Assembly (NCBI RefSeq): GCF_012979535.1
Contig: NZ_CP053015.1
Location: 2,852,001 to 2,916,000 of the forward strand
Direction: 5' to 3'
From: Sphingomonas lacunae
Lineage (GTDB): Bacteria; Pseudomonadota; Alphaproteobacteria; Sphingomonadales; Sphingomonadaceae
Length of the DNA stretch: 64,000 bases
Shown in pieces: positions 61,905 to 64,000 of this stretch (the first letter of the stretch is position 1; each line of letters starts with the position of its first letter). The position numbers and the translations under genes were made by a program. The notes beneath the pieces were generated by a model, which saw nothing but the letters and a program-made list of their open reading frames with translations, was not told the DNA's origin and did not search any database.

Positions 61905-64000
61905 ATGAAAATCGACACGCTTCGCGTCGGCGGGGCCAGGGATTCAAACGAAAGCTGGCTGTTGCATCGCCAGCTCGAAGAAAATCTCGGCAATCTGCGG
62001 CCATCTGCGGCTGGCAACATTATCAATGCCTTGATCTGTTCGGCATTGTTCATCAGCAGCGTGTCGCCTTTAGTGATCGGCGCGGTTCTGGTGACGCTGA
62101 CCATGCTTTTGGCCTGGCGCGCGCGAACGGCGCGTGATTTTGCCGAGGTAACGCCGGACAGCCCGGCGCTCGACATGGTCAGGCGCCGGGTCAATCTGCT
62201 GGCACTGTCGCTCGGGGCTCTTTGGGGTCTGTCGCTGTGCGCCTTGTTCACTATTGCCACTACCGAGCAACAGATGTTCCTGGGCATATTGGCCGCAGGC
62301 ATGATGAATGCCGGCACGGTAACATTTCGCACCAGGGCGCGCGCGGCACGCCTGTATCTGTTGTCGATCATCCCCGGATTGGCTGTCAGTTTCCTGATGA
62401 CCAACAGCATGTCGGGTGTGGCGGCACTGGGGCTGCTGATCTGTTATTCGGCCTTTCTCTCGTCGCAGATCAGCCTCGCTGCGCAGCGGTTTGACATGGC
62501 CGCGCGCCGCGAACGGGCGCTTGAGGAATCCAACGCGACCGTCGCCCTGTTACTCAATGATTTTGCCGAGCAAGGTTCCGACTGGCTGTTCGAGCTGGAC
62601 CGCGACGGCTGCATCCGCAATCCGGAACAAAGACTGGCTCAGGCCTGCCAGCGTCCGATCGAGACAGTGGTTGGCAAATCCTGGATCAAGCTGTTCGATC
62701 CCAGCATCGAACGCGGTCAGATGGCCGCGCATATCATGGAAGGGCGGGCCTTCCGTCACCTGATCCTGTCGCTGACCATCGGCCAGGTCCAGCATTGGTG
62801 GAGTATCAGCGCGCGCCCTGTAGAGGATGGCTGGCGCGGTGTCTGCACCGACATCACCGCGCAGCGCCACGCTGAAGAACGGGTCAGCTACATGGCCCAT
62901 TATGATGGATTGACCGACCTGCCCAACCGGTTCCTGTTCAACGAGAGCCTGTACCACAGCCTGAACCAGAAGGACGGGGTAGCCGGGTTGATGTGTCTTG
63001 ACCTCGACAATTTCAAGGTGATCAACGACACCCTGGGTCACCCGGTCGGTGACCGGCTGCTCAAGGCAGCAGCACGCCGGATCCAGTCCTGCGTTGGCGA
63101 CACCGAGCTGGTTGCGCGACTGGGCGGCGACGAATTCGCCGTGCTGGTGCCGGCATCGAGGCTCGACCAGATTGATACGATCGCTGCCACCATCATCGAA
63201 AAGCTCTCGGTGCCCTTTGCACTGGGCGATCATGACGTGGTCATCGGCACCAGCATCGGCATCGCAGTCGGTCCTGACCATGGATCCGACACCGACCTGT
63301 TGATGCGCAATGCCGATCTGGCCCTCTATTCCGCAAAAGCATTGGGCCGCAATCGCGCCATCCGCTTTGAAAGCGGCATGGACGAGGCGGCACAGGCCCG
63401 ACGCCTGATCGAACTCGACCTGCGCAGCGCGCTGGGCAAGGGAGAAATGCGCCTGCACTATCAGCAGCTTGTTGACGTCGTGACGGGCGACATCAGCGGC
63501 CACGAGGCATTGATCCGCTGGGAGCATCCGGACCGCGGCATTGTGATGCCCAATGTCTTCATTCCAGTGGCGGAAGATACCGGTCTGATCATCCAGATTG
63601 GCGAATGGGTAATCCGTCAGGCAATTGCCGACTTGGCGACTTGGGACGAAAGGCTGACGGTATCGATCAATCTGTCGCCGGCACAGATGCGCAGTTCCTC
63701 GCTGATCGGCACCATAGCCCATGCTATCGCCGCCAATGCAGTGGACCCGGCGCGGATCTGTTTCGAAATCACCGAAACGGTGCTGATGCAGGACAGCGAC
63801 GCCAATATCGAAACGCTGCACATGCTGCGGCGGCTGGGAGTCAACATCGCGCTCGACGATTTCGGAACGGGCTATTCCTCGCTCAACTATCTGCGCAGCT
63901 TCCCCTTCACCAAGATCAAGATCGATCGTTGCTTCATTGCGGAAATCGACAGTCGCGAGGATTGCCAAGCCATTGTGCGGTCGGTCGTTAATCTTGCATC
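61905..64000 (+). CDS. Membrane GGDEF-EAL protein (3' end cut by window)
   Basis: At least 698 residues. The N-terminus has five or six hydrophobic helices (about 40-205), then a PAS-like region (DWLFELDRDGCIRNPEQRLAQ). The GGDEF domain has an intact RLGGDEF (G407) and the EAL domain HEALIRW (E534) with DDFGTGYSS. The inhibitory RxxD upstream of GGDEF appears absent (CVGD). Both c-di-GMP synthesis and hydrolysis are therefore possible; which dominates cannot be told. The stop lies beyond 64000. ATG at 61905 is the first in frame. The upstream 150 bases contain an AATTG-TTGAG-CAATT inverted repeat at 61840-61854. Confidence 0.9.
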   Translation, partial: MKIDTLRVGGARDSNESWLLHRQLEENLGNLRPSAAGNIINALICSALFISSVSPLVIGAVLVTLTMLLAWRARTARDFAEVTPDSPALDMVRRRVNLLALSLGALWGLSLCALFTIATTEQQMFLGILAAGMMNAGTVTFRTRARAARLYLLSIIPGLAVSFLMTNSMSGVAALGLLICYSAFLSSQISLAAQRFDMAARRERALEESNATVALLLNDFAEQGSDWLFELDRDGCIRNPEQRLAQACQRPIETVVGKSWIKLFDPSIERGQMAAHIMEGRAFRHLILSLTIGQVQHWWSISARPVEDGWRGVCTDITAQRHAEERVSYMAHYDGLTDLPNRFLFNESLYHSLNQKDGVAGLMCLDLDNFKVINDTLGHPVGDRLLKAAARRIQSCVGDTELVARLGGDEFAVLVPASRLDQIDTIAATIIEKLSVPFALGDHDVVIGTSIGIAVGPDHGSDTDLLMRNADLALYSAKALGRNRAIRFESGMDEAAQARRLIELDLRSALGKGEMRLHYQQLVDVVTGDISGHEALIRWEHPDRGIVMPNVFIPVAEDTGLIIQIGEWVIRQAIADLATWDERLTVSINLSPAQMRSSSLIGTIAHAIAANAVDPARICFEITETVLMQDSDANIETLHMLRRLGVNIALDDFGTGYSSLNYLRSFPFTKIKIDRCFIAEIDSREDCQAIVRSVVNLA

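Overview
The window reads as a chromosomal segment of a high-GC alphaproteobacterium, most likely order Sphingomonadales. Support comes from the gene content (a Cdc48-type AAA ATPase, a DUF4402 secreted protein, ATP12, a PilZ protein, precorrin-2 dehydrogenase, and the lysA-lptM-argH order), from a GAAC-N7-GAAC LexA box before uvrA, and from a near-perfect CtrA-type site before a chemoreceptor. I see no insertion sequence, prophage, CRISPR array or rRNA. One tRNA (Gln, CTG) is present. The species cannot be fixed from this sequence alone.

Layout. 1-6.1 kb: glmM-DUF1272-thiD operon on the minus strand, an MFS transporter, a cyclophilin, a zinc-ribbon/LprI-like membrane protein and a LysR regulator, then a short gene-free stretch that ends in a strong orphan terminator (candidate small RNA). 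6.4-17.2 kb, plus strand: Cdc48-like ATPase, MgtE, an S9 peptidase with a coupled small secreted protein, valS and a MATE exporter. 17.5-25.8 kb: two repeat-rich envelope proteins, SOS-controlled uvrA, a DksA/TraR-like zinc protein coupled to a YdcH-like protein, a membrane acyltransferase and a DUF4402 protein. 26-34 kb: M1 aminopeptidase, tRNA-Gln, ferredoxin-NADP reductase, PilZ protein, and a tightly overlapping operon crcB-rluC-paiB-like-HAD-small membrane protein-atp12. 34-36.4 kb, minus: enoyl-CoA hydratase and acyl-CoA ligase, coupled.

36.4-39.2 kb, minus: the least ordinary locus. A 47-codon peptide gene with an excellent ribosome binding site is followed by a stem-loop, then a HEAT-repeat protein, a cupin-like protein with a HxH signature, and an OmpR-type DNA-binding protein whose receiver domain lacks the phospho-acceptor residues. 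The order (small peptide, hairpin, large proteins, regulator) resembles that of peptide natural-product operons, but no standard RiPP maturase or exporter is present, so this is a hypothesis.

39.4-64 kb: two coupled hotdog thioesterases, a precorrin-2 dehydrogenase carrying a remnant of the SUMT domain, lysA-lptM-argH, a TlpA-like lipoprotein whose ATG overlaps that of argH, a TauE/TIGR02186 pair, a solitary HerA-like ATPase, SleB-type hydrolase, OsmC, Bpt transferase, threonine dehydratase, an oxidoreductase-amidohydrolase pair, sdhCDA without sdhB, alanine dehydrogenase, a soluble chemoreceptor with a degenerate globin-like sensor, an SDR oxidoreductase and a GGDEF-EAL protein cut by the window end.

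Most of the window is core metabolism and housekeeping. Start codons were re-chosen from ribosome binding sites, overlaps and family lengths wherever the longest open frame was clearly over-extended.
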